The notes under the pieces are model-generated. The model saw nothing but the letters and a program-made list of their open reading frames with translations, made no database searches and was not told where the DNA came from. The translations under genes were made by a program, and so were the position numbers. A stretch of 64,000 bases of DNA from Amycolatopsis cihanbeyliensis (GTDB taxonomy: Bacteria > Actinomycetota > Actinomycetes > Mycobacteriales > Pseudonocardiaceae). Location of the stretch: contig NZ_VFML01000001.1 in the NCBI RefSeq assembly GCF_006715045.1, positions 3,936,501-4,000,500 on the forward strand. The letters are read 5' to 3'. Positions 16,110 through 24,063 of this stretch are shown here, piece after piece; within the stretch, counting starts at the first letter, position 1; each line of letters begins with the position of its first letter.

Positions 16110-17285
16110 GTGAGCGACACGAAGCCGCGCGTCCCGGTCATCTCGGAGGATTCCGACGTCACGGGCATGGTCCCGCGAGGGCTACGCATCGGAGCCGCGC
16201 TCTCCTGGCGCTTCCTGATGGTGATCGCCGCGCTGTACGTCATCGTCTGGCTGGTCGGCTACCTGTCCGTGGTGGTGATCCCGCTGGCCATCGCGTTGCT
16301 GCTGTCCGCGCTGCTCGCACCGGCCGTGCAACAGCTGGTGCGGATGAAGGTGCCGCGGCCGCTGGCCACCGGGATCATGGTGGTCGGCGGGCTCGGCGTG
16401 CTGGTCGGGCTGATCACCTTCGTCGTGGCGCAGCTCGCCGACGGGCTGCCCGCCCTGCGGGTGCAGCTCAACGAGAGCCTCGACCAGATCAAGAACTGGC
16501 TGCTGAACGGACCGCTGCACCTGGGTCAGGAGCAGATCCAGGAATTCATCAACCAGGCGATCAACCTGCTGCAGGAGAACCAGGCCTCGCTCACCGACAC
16601 CGCGCTGACCACCGCGAGCACGGTGGGGCAGGTGCTCACCGGCTTCGTGCTGGTGCTGTTCATCCTGATCTTCTTCCTGGCCGGCGGCGAGAAGATCTGG
16701 GCCTTCCTGGTGCGCGGTGTGCCCGAGGTCGTCCAGGACAAGGTCGACGTGGCCGGCAGGCGGGGCTTCGCCTCCCTGGTGAGCTACGTGCGGGCCACCG
16801 CGGCGGTGGCGATCGTGGACGCGGTCGGCATCGGCGTCGGGCTGTGGATCGTCGGCGTACCGCTGGTGGTGCCGCTGGCCACCCTGGTGTTCCTCGGCGC
16901 CTTCGTGCCGATCATCGGTGCGGTGATCACCGGGGCGGTCGCGGTGCTGGTGGCACTGGTGACCAACGGCTTCGTGTCCGCGCTGATCGTGCTGGCCGTC
17001 GTGATCGGTGTGCAGCAGCTGGAGAGCCACGTGCTGCAACCGCTGCTGCTGGGCAGGGCGGTCCGGCTGCACCCGCTGGCGGTGATCCTGGCCATCGCCG
17101 CCGGCCTGGTGGTCGCCGGGATCGCCGGGGCGCTGCTGTCCGTGCCACTGGTGGCGGTGCTGAACGCCGGGATCAAGTCGCTGCTCACCGAGCGCCACCC
17201 GGACCCGGACACGGTGGACGCGCTCAGCGACGAGGGCGCGCACCCACCGGACGAGGCACCCGAGACACAGTCGCAGCGGACGTGA
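16110..17285 (+). CDS. AI-2E family transporter (PF01594)
   Basis: A 391-aa membrane protein of the AI-2E/TqsA/PerM superfamily. Hydrophobic pairs near the N-terminus (FLMVIAALYVIVWLVGYLSV), an amphipathic soluble insert (~residues 110-165) and a C-terminal bundle with AFVPIIGAVITGAVAVLVAL and VLQPLLLGRAVRLHPL match the family. Despite the name, members transport diverse small solutes or ions. GTG 16110 was chosen. It has no Shine-Dalgarno sequence, but a TACGCT -10-like hexamer lies 7 bases upstream, so a leaderless transcript is plausible. The stop TGA lies at the edge of dispersed repeat copy 1. Confidence 0.8.
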   Translation: MSDTKPRVPVISEDSDVTGMVPRGLRIGAALSWRFLMVIAALYVIVWLVGYLSVVVIPLAIALLLSALLAPAVQQLVRMKVPRPLATGIMVVGGLGVLVGLITFVVAQLADGLPALRVQLNESLDQIKNWLLNGPLHLGQEQIQEFINQAINLLQENQASLTDTALTTASTVGQVLTGFVLVLFILIFFLAGGEKIWAFLVRGVPEVVQDKVDVAGRRGFASLVSYVRATAAVAIVDAVGIGVGLWIVGVPLVVPLATLVFLGAFVPIIGAVITGAVAVLVALVTNGFVSALIVLAVVIGVQQLESHVLQPLLLGRAVRLHPLAVILAIAAGLVVAGIAGALLSVPLVAVLNAGIKSLLTERHPDPDTVDALSDEGAHPPDEAPETQSQRT

Positions 17286-17454
17286 CAGCGCGTCCGAAAA
17301 CCCCTGAAACCTGCGATGGCGAGCGGAAGAACGCGCGCTCGGCGAAGCCCACGAGCGGGGAGGCGGGGCGAATGACCTGCGGAGATGACGGCCGTGACCC
17401 AACTCCGAGTCCCGTCGAGCCGATCGTGCCGCGCGTTTCCAGACAAGCACTGAG
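17282..17454 (+). repeat. Dispersed intergenic element, copy 1 (forward)
   Basis: A roughly 170-bp sequence shared with 39285-39455 (forward), 19289-19490 (reverse) and 48668-48839 (reverse). It begins GTGACAG, where the TGA is the upstream stop codon. It contains the core CACGAGCGGGGAGGCGGGGC and ends near GCACTGAG. In this orientation the core provides GGAGG and an ATG (17372) in frame with the histidine kinase. Confidence 0.8.
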
Positions 17455-18613
17455 GTTCCGTCTCGTTCCCGGTGGGCGGCCGCCACGGGATCCGGCGACC
17501 CCGTTGTGGTGGGGCACGATCGTGCTGCGGGTGATCACCCTGCTGTTCGCGATCGCGCTGGTGGCAGCCGACCACGACGGCTACCGCAGGCCATGGCTGG
17601 CCATGGTGGTCATCCTGGCGATGACCGGGTGGACCGTGCTCACCAGCGTCGCCTACGCCCGCCGGGCCTGGCGCAGGCAGTGGCTCGTGGCGCTGGACGT
17701 GCTGCTCACCTGCGGGCTGATGCTCACCTCCCCGCTGGTCCTCTCGGATGCGCAGTACGCGGCGGCGCATCCACTGATCACCACGGTGTGGGTGGCGGCC
17801 CCGGCCGCGGCGTCCGGGGCACGGTTCGGCATGCCGGGCGGCGCACTGGCCGGGCTGGCGCTGGCGGCCGGCACGGCGGGCGCCCGCATGGAGGTGGACC
17901 TGGACGTACTGCGGGACGGGGTACTGCTCACCGCGACCGGGCTGCTGATCGGGATGACCGCGACCACGGCGCGCCGGTCGCAGGCGATGCTGGCGCGAGC
18001 CATGCGCACCGAGGCGGCCACGGCGGAACGGGAGCGGCTGGCCCGGTCGATCCACGACAGCGTGCTGCAGGTGCTGGCCAGGGTGCGCAAGCGGGGCGCG
18101 GAACTGGGCGGGGAGGCCGCGGAGCTGGCGACGCAGGCCGGTGAGCAGGAGATCGCGCTGCGCTCGCTGGTCAGTACCCAGCCCGCCGGGCCGAACGGGG
18201 ACGACACCGCGGACCTGCGCTCGGCGCTGCAACTGCTGGCGACCTCCCGGGTACAGGTCTCCTCCCCGGCCGGGGAGGTGCGGCTGCCAGGGCAGGTGGT
18301 CGCCGAGCTGACCGGGGTGGTCGGCGAGGCGCTGGCGAACGTGGAACGGCATGCCGGGCCGGGCGCACGCGCATGGGTGTTGCTGGAGGAGCTCGGCGAG
18401 GAGGTGGTGGTCACCGTCCGGGACGACGGTCCGGGCATCCCGGAGGGTCGGCTGGAAACCGCGGCCACGGAGGGCCGTTTGGGTGTCGTCACGTCGATTC
18501 GGGGCAGGGTGGCCGACCTGGGTGGGACGATTTCGCTGGAGACCGCGCCGGGGGAAGGCACCGAGTGGGAGGTCCGGTTGCCGAAGCCGGGGAGACGGAG
18601 GGGAGCGAGATGA
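17372..18613 (+). CDS. Two-component sensor histidine kinase (NarL-type partner)
   Basis: A 413-aa membrane kinase. Several N-terminal helices (ITLLFAIALVAADHD, LAMVVILAMTGWTVL, LVALDVLLTCGLMLTSPLVL) form the sensor. The phosphoacceptor box is ARSIHDSVLQVLARV (HisKA_3 type), and the ATPase domain has an N-box (GEALANVERHAG), DDGPGIP and GLGV-like/GTEW segments. ATG 17372 has GGAGG 8 bases upstream, and both lie inside dispersed repeat copy 1, so the first ~26 residues are repeat-encoded. A GTG at 17426 is an alternative. The ATG of the response regulator overlaps the stop (ATGA). The stimulus is unknown. Confidence 0.85.
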   Translation: MTCGDDGRDPTPSPVEPIVPRVSRQALRFRLVPGGRPPRDPATPLWWGTIVLRVITLLFAIALVAADHDGYRRPWLAMVVILAMTGWTVLTSVAYARRAWRRQWLVALDVLLTCGLMLTSPLVLSDAQYAAAHPLITTVWVAAPAAASGARFGMPGGALAGLALAAGTAGARMEVDLDVLRDGVLLTATGLLIGMTATTARRSQAMLARAMRTEAATAERERLARSIHDSVLQVLARVRKRGAELGGEAAELATQAGEQEIALRSLVSTQPAGPNGDDTADLRSALQLLATSRVQVSSPAGEVRLPGQVVAELTGVVGEALANVERHAGPGARAWVLLEELGEEVVVTVRDDGPGIPEGRLETAATEGRLGVVTSIRGRVADLGGTISLETAPGEGTEWEVRLPKPGRRRGAR

Positions 18614-19281
18614 CGGCCGCAGCGGTCTCGGTGATGGTGGTCGACGACCATCCGATGTGGCGGGACGGCGTTGCCCGTGACCTCACCGAGCACGGCTTCC
18701 AGGTTCCCGCGACGGCGCCGGACGGCGCGGCCGCGGTGCGCATCGCCACCGCGGTACGGCCGGATGTGGTGCTGATGGACCTGAGCATGGGGGACGCCTC
18801 CGGGGTGGAGGCCACCAGGCGGATCACCGCGGACCTGCCGGAGACCAAGGTGCTGGTGCTTTCGGCCAGCGGTGAGCACAACGACGTGCTGGAGGCGGTC
18901 AAGGCAGGCGCCGCGGGCTACCTGGTCAAGTCCGCCTCGTCGGGGGAGCTGGTGGACGCGGTGCACCGGGTCGCCGCGGGCGAGACCGTGTTCACCCCGG
19001 GACTGGCCGGGCTGGTGCTCGGCGAGTACCGGCGGATGGCGGAGGCGCCCGGCCAGGGTGAGCCGCCGCCCCGGCTCACCGACCGGGAGACCGATGTGCT
19101 GCGCCTGGTGGCCAAGGGGTTGACCGCGCGGCAGATCGCCGACCGGTTGGTGATCTCGCACCGGACGGTGGAGAACCATGTCCAGTCCACGTTGCGGAAG
19201 CTGCAGTTGCACAACCGGGTGGAGCTGGCCCGCTACGCCATCGAGCACGGCCTCGACCGCGAGGAGAACGACCCCGAGTAG
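18610..19281 (+). CDS. NarL/LuxR-family response regulator
   Basis: A 223-aa protein. The receiver domain has the acidic pair VVDDHP, phosphoacceptor Asp57 (VVLMDLSMG), and the switch Ser and Lys (VLSAS, LVKSA). The C-terminal LuxR HTH is LTDRETDVLRLVAKGLTARQ followed by VISHRTVENHVQSTLRKL. It is translationally coupled to the kinase by an ATGA overlap. The targets are not evident. Reverse-oriented dispersed repeat copy 2 begins 8 bases after its stop. Confidence 0.92.
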   Translation: MTAAAVSVMVVDDHPMWRDGVARDLTEHGFQVPATAPDGAAAVRIATAVRPDVVLMDLSMGDASGVEATRRITADLPETKVLVLSASGEHNDVLEAVKAGAAGYLVKSASSGELVDAVHRVAAGETVFTPGLAGLVLGEYRRMAEAPGQGEPPPRLTDRETDVLRLVAKGLTARQIADRLVISHRTVENHVQSTLRKLQLHNRVELARYAIEHGLDREENDPE

Positions 19282-19288
19282 GGCTTCT

Positions 19289-19490
19289 CTCAGTGCCTGC
19301 TCCTCAACGCGCGACACGACCGGCTCGGCCGGGCTCGGACTTCGGTCACGACCGTCACGTCCGCAGGTCGTGCGCCCGGCCTCCCCGCTCGTGGGCTGTT
19401 CGCCGCTGAGCGCTGTGGCGCGTCAGCGTCTCGGTTTGGGTGGTGGTGGGAGACGGGCGGGCGCGTTCTTCCGCTCACCTCGGGTACCCG
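19289..19490 (-). repeat. Dispersed intergenic element, copy 2 (reverse)
   Basis: It reads CTCAGTGCCTGC... on the plus strand and matches copy 1 in reverse complement through the core GCCTCCCCGCTCGTGGGCT. About 60 bases are then inserted before GCGCGTTCTTCCGCTCACC resumes the match. The start codon position of copies 1 and 4 is CAC here. No gene follows on the minus strand. The remaining bases to 19563 hold no gene. Confidence 0.7.
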
Positions 19491-19563
19491 AGTCCAGTTC
19501 AGGAACGGGCTCTCAGGGATTTACCCGGATCCGCGCCGTCGCCGCGGCTTCTACCCTGGCCGT

Positions 19564-20304
19564 ATGGTCGAGGAAGAGCGCGCCGAGCAGGCGCAGCAGC
19601 CGCCCCCCGCGGAGCCCGGGCTCGAGCCGGACACGGCGCCGGAGCCGGAGCTGACCGAGGCCCAGCGGAAGCAGCGCAACCTGCGGGTGTCCGACGCGGA
19701 GCGGGAGCACGTGGTGGAGCTGCTGAAGCGCGCGATCGGGCGGGGGATGCTCGACCTGGACGAGTTCACCGAACGCACCGACACCGCGCTGGCCGCCCGT
19801 ACCCGGGGAGAGCTGAACGCCGTGCTGGTGGACCTGCCCGGCCTGGTGCACCAGGACGCCCTGACCTCGGTGACGGCGTCCGCCATGTCGTCGGCGTCTC
19901 CCGGACCTGGTGCCGCGTCGACCCCTGGCGTGCCCCCCTCCGCCGATCGGCTCGAGCTGAAGGCGCACGGCTCCTCACTGAACCGCGGTGGCCGCTGGTA
20001 CGTGCCGGCCGAGGTGCTGGTGCGCAACAAGTACGGGCACACCACACTGGACTTCACCGAGGCCGAGGTCGCCACCTCGGTGGTGCGCCTCGAGCTGGAC
20101 ACCAAGTGGGGCTCGGTGACCATGGTGATCCCCGAGGAGGCCGCCGTGGACGTGAACGGGATCACCGAGGTCAAGTGGGGGAACCTGGACGACAAGACCC
20201 GTTCCAACGGCAGGACCGGCACGCCCCGCTACGTGGTGACCGGCCGGGTACACGGCGGCTCGCTGACCATCAAGAACCCGCGCAGGGGGTTGTTCAGCCG
20301 CTGA
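19564..20304 (+). CDS. DUF1707 domain protein with LiaF-like C-terminus
   Basis: A 246-aa protein. After an acidic Pro-rich start, residues ~40-95 form a DUF1707 domain (LRVSDAEREHVVELLKRAIG, then GMLDLDEFTERTDTALAART). This is a short winged-helix-like or SHOCT-related module widespread in actinobacteria. The C-terminal half (LELDTKWGSVTMVIPEEAAV and KWGNLDDK) resembles the beta-solenoid of LiaF/cell-wall-response proteins. No membrane helix is present. It overlaps the convergent ptsI by 11 bases. It may act in envelope-stress sensing; this is inferred from domain type only. Confidence 0.75.
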   Translation: MVEEERAEQAQQPPPAEPGLEPDTAPEPELTEAQRKQRNLRVSDAEREHVVELLKRAIGRGMLDLDEFTERTDTALAARTRGELNAVLVDLPGLVHQDALTSVTASAMSSASPGPGAASTPGVPPSADRLELKAHGSSLNRGGRWYVPAEVLVRNKYGHTTLDFTEAEVATSVVRLELDTKWGSVTMVIPEEAAVDVNGITEVKWGNLDDKTRSNGRTGTPRYVVTGRVHGGSLTIKNPRRGLFSR

Positions 20305-21937
20305 CCGCCGCGCTCGCCGCCGCACGGGCGCTCGACACGTCCGGCGCGGCCACCGCCGCCCCGGCGGCCGCCGCGCACTCGTCGAAGGTCACCCCGGCCA
20401 GGCTCGCCCCGACCGCGCGCACCGCGGCGGCGTTCATCGAGAGGCTGGTCAGCCCGAACCCGGCCAGCACCCGCGCCAGCAACGGGTCGGCCGCGGCCTC
20501 GCCGCACACCCCGGCCGGTTTGCCGGTGGCCCGCGCGGCCTCGCCGACCATCGCGAGCAGCCGCAGCAGCCCTGGCTGCCAGGGATCGTTCAGCGGGGCC
20601 ACCGCACCGAGCTGCCGGTCCGCGGCGAAGGTGTACTGGGCGAGGTCGTTGGTTCCGATCGACACGAAGTCGCTCACCTCGAGGATCTCCCGCGCGGACA
20701 GCGCCGCCGCGGGTACCTCGATCATCACCCCCGCCCGCGCGATGCCCGCGGCGCGCGCCCGCTCGACGAACCAGGCGGCCTCGGTCGCGGTCGCCACCAT
20801 CGGCGCCATCACCGAGACCTCGGCGCCGGAGTCGGCGGCGGCCGCCGCGATCGCCTCGAGCTGGCGGTCCAGCACCTCGGGCAGGTCGAAGGCGATCCGC
20901 AGCCCGCGCACCCCCAGCGCCGGGTTCGGCTCGTCCTCCTGGGACAGGAAGGCCAGCGGTTTGTCCGCGCCCGCGTCCAGCGTGCGCACGATGACCGGTT
21001 TCCCGTGAAACGGCGTGAGTACGGCGGTGTAGGCCTCCCGCTGCCGCTGCACCGGGGGTTCGGCCGGCGCGTCCAGGTAGCAGAACTCGGTGCGGAACAG
21101 GCCGACACCCTCCGCCCCGGCCCGCGCCGCGGCCTCGGCGTCGGCGGGCGACCCGACGTTGCCGAGCACCTTCACCTTGCGCCCGTCCGCGGTGGCCCCG
21201 GTGCCGTTCCACTCGGCGACCGCCGCCGCCTTCGCGGCCACCGGTGCTGCCTCCGGGTCGGCGAGCGCGACCGAGCCGAGGTCCCCGTCCACCGCGAGCG
21301 CCTCGGCCTCCAGCGCGAGCAGCCCGCGTACCGCGACCACGGCGGGAATGCCGAGCGAGCGGGCCAGGATCGCGGTGTGGCTGGTCGGGCCGCCCTCCTC
21401 GGTGACAAGGGCGAGCACCAGCGCCGGGTCGAGGCCCGCGGTGTCCGCCGGGGCGAGATCCCTGCCGACCAGCACGCTGGGCCGTTCCAGCAGCGGCACC
21501 CCGGGCGGCGCCGTGCCGAGCAGTTCGGCCACCAGGCGGTCCCGGACGTCCTCCACGTCCCGCACCCGTTCGGCCATGTACCCGCCCGCGGCGGCGAGCT
21601 GCTGGACGAACCCGTTCGCCGCCTCGTACACCGCGCGGGCGGCCGGCATGCGGTCGGTGGACACCAGCTGCTCGGCCCGGCTGACCAGCGCGGGATCGCC
21701 GGCCATCGCCGCGGTGGTGGTCAGGATGGTGGCGGCGTCCCCGGTTGCCGCCTCCGCCAGCGCCTCCAGCCTGCCGACCACGGCCTGCGCCGCCGGCGCG
21801 ATCCGGGTGGCCTCGGCCTGCGGGTCGTCCGGGGGCGGGCCGCTCGCGGGCTCACCGGCCGGCTCGGCGACCCGCACCACCGGGCCGCTGGCCTGGCCGG
21901 GGCTTACCGCGACGCCGGACAGCTCTTGTGTAGGCAT
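20294..21937 (-). CDS. ptsI: PTS enzyme I (phosphoenolpyruvate-protein phosphotransferase)
   Basis: A 547-aa enzyme that autophosphorylates from PEP and passes phosphate to HPr. The phospho-histidine is His187 (EEGGPTSHTAILARSLG). The TIM-barrel PEP domain has GLFRTEFCYL, PVIVRTLDAGADKPL, FVSIGTNDLAQYTFA and the active-site Cys in GVCGEAAADP. The length is slightly below the usual ~570. The start lies 3 bases after the ribokinase stop, so the two are co-transcribed. No HPr or EIIABC genes are in the window. The start and the previous stop lie within a perfect palindrome (21936-21949). Confidence 0.92.
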   Translation of the reverse strand: MPTQELSGVAVSPGQASGPVVRVAEPAGEPASGPPPDDPQAEATRIAPAAQAVVGRLEALAEAATGDAATILTTTAAMAGDPALVSRAEQLVSTDRMPAARAVYEAANGFVQQLAAAGGYMAERVRDVEDVRDRLVAELLGTAPPGVPLLERPSVLVGRDLAPADTAGLDPALVLALVTEEGGPTSHTAILARSLGIPAVVAVRGLLALEAEALAVDGDLGSVALADPEAAPVAAKAAAVAEWNGTGATADGRKVKVLGNVGSPADAEAAARAGAEGVGLFRTEFCYLDAPAEPPVQRQREAYTAVLTPFHGKPVIVRTLDAGADKPLAFLSQEDEPNPALGVRGLRIAFDLPEVLDRQLEAIAAAAADSGAEVSVMAPMVATATEAAWFVERARAAGIARAGVMIEVPAAALSAREILEVSDFVSIGTNDLAQYTFAADRQLGAVAPLNDPWQPGLLRLLAMVGEAARATGKPAGVCGEAAADPLLARVLAGFGLTSLSMNAAAVRAVGASLAGVTFDECAAAAGAAVAAPDVSSARAAASAAVSG

Positions 21938-21949
21938 GGTCTAGACCAT
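21936..21949. promoter_or_regulatory. Perfect 14-bp palindrome at the ribokinase/ptsI junction
   Basis: ATGGTCTAGACCAT is self-complementary and contains the stop codon of the ribokinase gene and the start codon of ptsI. It could be a protein site or a small RNA hairpin controlling ptsI initiation. Chance cannot be excluded. Confidence 0.35.
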
Positions 21950-22897
21950 ATCGCCTTCCGTGTGTGGGTCACGATCCCCGTCCGCAGGGTACTGCCCACC
22001 GCCGGGGAGCTCGTCGGCGTAGGGGTAGGAAGGCTGGGCCCCGTGCCGGGTGACCGAGACGGCGGCGACCCGCACCGCGCGCCGGGCGGCGTCGGCGAGG
22101 CTCGCGCCGGCTGCGAGGGTGGCGGCCAGCGCGCCGGCGAAGGCGTCGCCCGCGCCGGTGGTGTCCACCGCCTCCACCTCGGGGGAGTCGACCCCGGTGA
22201 CCCCGTCGTCCTCGAGTACCAGCGCGCCGCGCGCTCCCCGGGTGACCACCGCGGCACGCGGGCCGAGCTCGAGCAGCCTGCGCGGGTCGGCATCGGCCTT
22301 GCCGAACCCCGAGGCCAGCAGCCAGGCACCCTCGTGCTCGTTGACCAGCAGCACGTCCAGCACTCGCAGGACCCGCTCGGACACCTTCGCCACCGGGGAA
22401 AGGTTGAGGATCGGGCGGATCCCCGCCTCGGCGGCGGCGAGCACGGCGTGCTCGACCGTGGGCAGCGGGATCTCCATCGAGGCGACCATGATGCCCGCGC
22501 CGGGCAGCGCGGTGTCCACATCGGCCGGGCGCAGGGTGTTGTTGGCACCGGGCGAGACCAGGATCGAGTTCTCCCCGTCCGGGGTCACGGTGATGTAGGC
22601 GGCCCCGGTCGGCCGGTCGACGAGGTGCACCAGGTCGGTGTACACCCCGGACTCGCGCAGCGAGTCGAGCAGAACACGCCCGTTCCCGTCCTCGCCGACC
22701 GCGGCGAGCAGGCCGACTCGCGCCCCGAGCCGGGCCGCGGCCACCGCCGTGTTCGCACCCTTGCCGCCCGGCAGGATCTCCGTGTCGCCTCCGAGTACCG
22801 TCTCCCCGCCCGCCGGACGTCGCTCGGCCGCGACCACCAGATCGGCATTGGCCGAACCGACCACCAGCACCTCGGGCCTGCCGTGCGAAGCATCCAT
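21941..22897 (-). CDS. rbsK: Ribokinase (PfkB family)
   Basis: A 318-aa sugar kinase. The N-terminal strand-loop VVGSANADLVV, the substrate motif GGKGANTAVAAARLGA and the C-terminal PfkB signature DTTGAGDAFAGAL (catalytic Asp) are all present. These features match ribokinase more than fructokinase or adenosine kinase. ATG 22897 is chosen (MDASHGRPEV). It is followed at once by ptsI. Pairing a pentose kinase with PTS enzyme I suggests coordination of carbohydrate entry, but no ribose transporter is nearby. Confidence 0.87.
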   Translation of the reverse strand: MDASHGRPEVLVVGSANADLVVAAERRPAGGETVLGGDTEILPGGKGANTAVAAARLGARVGLLAAVGEDGNGRVLLDSLRESGVYTDLVHLVDRPTGAAYITVTPDGENSILVSPGANNTLRPADVDTALPGAGIMVASMEIPLPTVEHAVLAAAEAGIRPILNLSPVAKVSERVLRVLDVLLVNEHEGAWLLASGFGKADADPRRLLELGPRAAVVTRGARGALVLEDDGVTGVDSPEVEAVDTTGAGDAFAGALAATLAAGASLADAARRAVRVAAVSVTRHGAQPSYPYADELPGGGQYPADGDRDPHTEGDMV

Positions 22898-22974
22898 GTG
22901 GACCAGCCTGCCACGGCCCGGCACGCCCGAGCGGTGGTGTGCTGACGAACCCCGATATGCATACGTGAAGAACT

Positions 22975-23115
22975 TTGTAACTTTTCGCGTGCGCAATGCG
23001 ACAATCAGGCGAGCGCTCCTCTAGCGTCACCCGATCGGGGCGGATCCCAGGCGGAGCCGTCACGTCTTTACAGAGGCGGGCTCCTCTGACACACCGGCGT
23101 TTCGTACGCCGGTGT
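22975..23115 (+). ncRNA. Structured non-coding leader, candidate RNA element
   Basis: The 405-base gap 22898-23303 has no gene. It contains a weak promoter-like pair, TTGTAA (22975) and GACAAT (23000). Two adjacent perfect hairpins follow: CAGAGG (23071-23076) with CCTCTG (23083-23088), then ACACCGGCGT (23091-23100) with ACGCCGGTGT (23106-23115). It could be a riboswitch-like leader or a terminated small RNA upstream of the TetR gene. No riboswitch class was recognised with confidence. Confidence 0.35.
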
Positions 23116-23303
23116 TGTTCGGCCAAGGTCCAGTCGGACCGCGGCCGGGCATCGGGTCGCCGGCATCGGTCACGTAGCCCCCCGAGTGATCGGTGCCGGC
23201 GGCGCCCGGTTTGTTCCGGCGGGCCTCGTTTCCGCTCATCAGGCCACCCGACCGGCTAACCTCCTAGACTGCCAGTACCGAAGGCAGGCAGGCGGGAAGT
23301 CCC

Positions 23304-24056
23304 ATGACGAAACCGACGCGCAGGGGGCGCGAACGTGCGGCGACCGACAAGGAGATCCGGCAGATCGCCAGGAAGCTCCTCGTCGAGCACGGGCCGGAGG
23401 CGGTCACCCTGCGCGCCATCGCCCGCGAACTCGGTATCACCGCACCCGCGCTGTACCGCTACTACGTCTCACGGGACGACCTGGTGGAACATCTGCGCCT
23501 GGACGTCATCGCCGACCTCGGCACCGAGCTGGCCGCCGAGGGCGAGGCGATGGCTGATGAGGGTGCGCTGCAGTTGTTCGCCATCTGCCGGGGGTTCCGC
23601 CGCTGGGCGCTGACGCACACCAGGGAGTTCACCCTGGTCTTCGCCTCCCCGACCGGCGGTGTCGGCTCCGCGGCGAGCAGCGTGGCCACGCTCAAGCGGG
23701 TCACCGAGCCGTTCGGCCGGATCTTCCTTGTCGCCGCGGGCGAGGTGCTCGCCAACCACGAGCTGGCCACACCACCCGAGGAGGATGTGCCCGCGGAGCT
23801 GCGCGAGGACCTCGCCGCCTACCGGGGCGAGCTGCTCTCGGTGATCCACTCCGCCGGGCTGAACATCCCGGCGGAGAAGCTGGACCTGGGCACCACCTAC
23901 CTGATGATCCAGTTCTGGGCACGGTTGTACGGCCACGTCACCCTCGAGGTGTTCGGCAACTACCCGATCCCGGTTTCCAACCCGGACGCCCTGTTCGACG
24001 CGATGCTGGCCGACCTCGCCAGGGAGATCGGCCTCAGCCTCGCCGCCACTCGCTGA
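23304..24056 (+). CDS. TetR-family regulator with WHG-type C-terminal domain
   Basis: A 250-aa protein. The HTH reads TLRAIARELGITAPALYRYY followed by VSRDDLVEHL. The C-terminal region (residues ~95-230) with FTLVFASPTGG, YLMIQFWARLYGHVTLEVFG is the TetR_C_13/WHG-type effector domain common in actinobacteria. It converges with leuS, 7 bases apart. The target is unknown; no divergent partner exists, and the upstream gap holds structured sequence. Confidence 0.87.
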   Translation: MTKPTRRGRERAATDKEIRQIARKLLVEHGPEAVTLRAIARELGITAPALYRYYVSRDDLVEHLRLDVIADLGTELAAEGEAMADEGALQLFAICRGFRRWALTHTREFTLVFASPTGGVGSAASSVATLKRVTEPFGRIFLVAAGEVLANHELATPPEEDVPAELREDLAAYRGELLSVIHSAGLNIPAEKLDLGTTYLMIQFWARLYGHVTLEVFGNYPIPVSNPDALFDAMLADLAREIGLSLAATR

Positions 24057-24063
24057 GCCTCGG

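Noticed and set aside
14798..16243. Longer version of the secreted protein starting near 16243
   Set aside because: It would run through the AI-2E gene promoter; GTG 15874 has a ribosome site and begins a clear signal peptide.
22975..23115. c-di-AMP (ydaO-type) riboswitch
   Set aside because: GC-rich paired elements are suggestive, but the class-specific conserved segments could not be matched, and no wall hydrolase gene follows.
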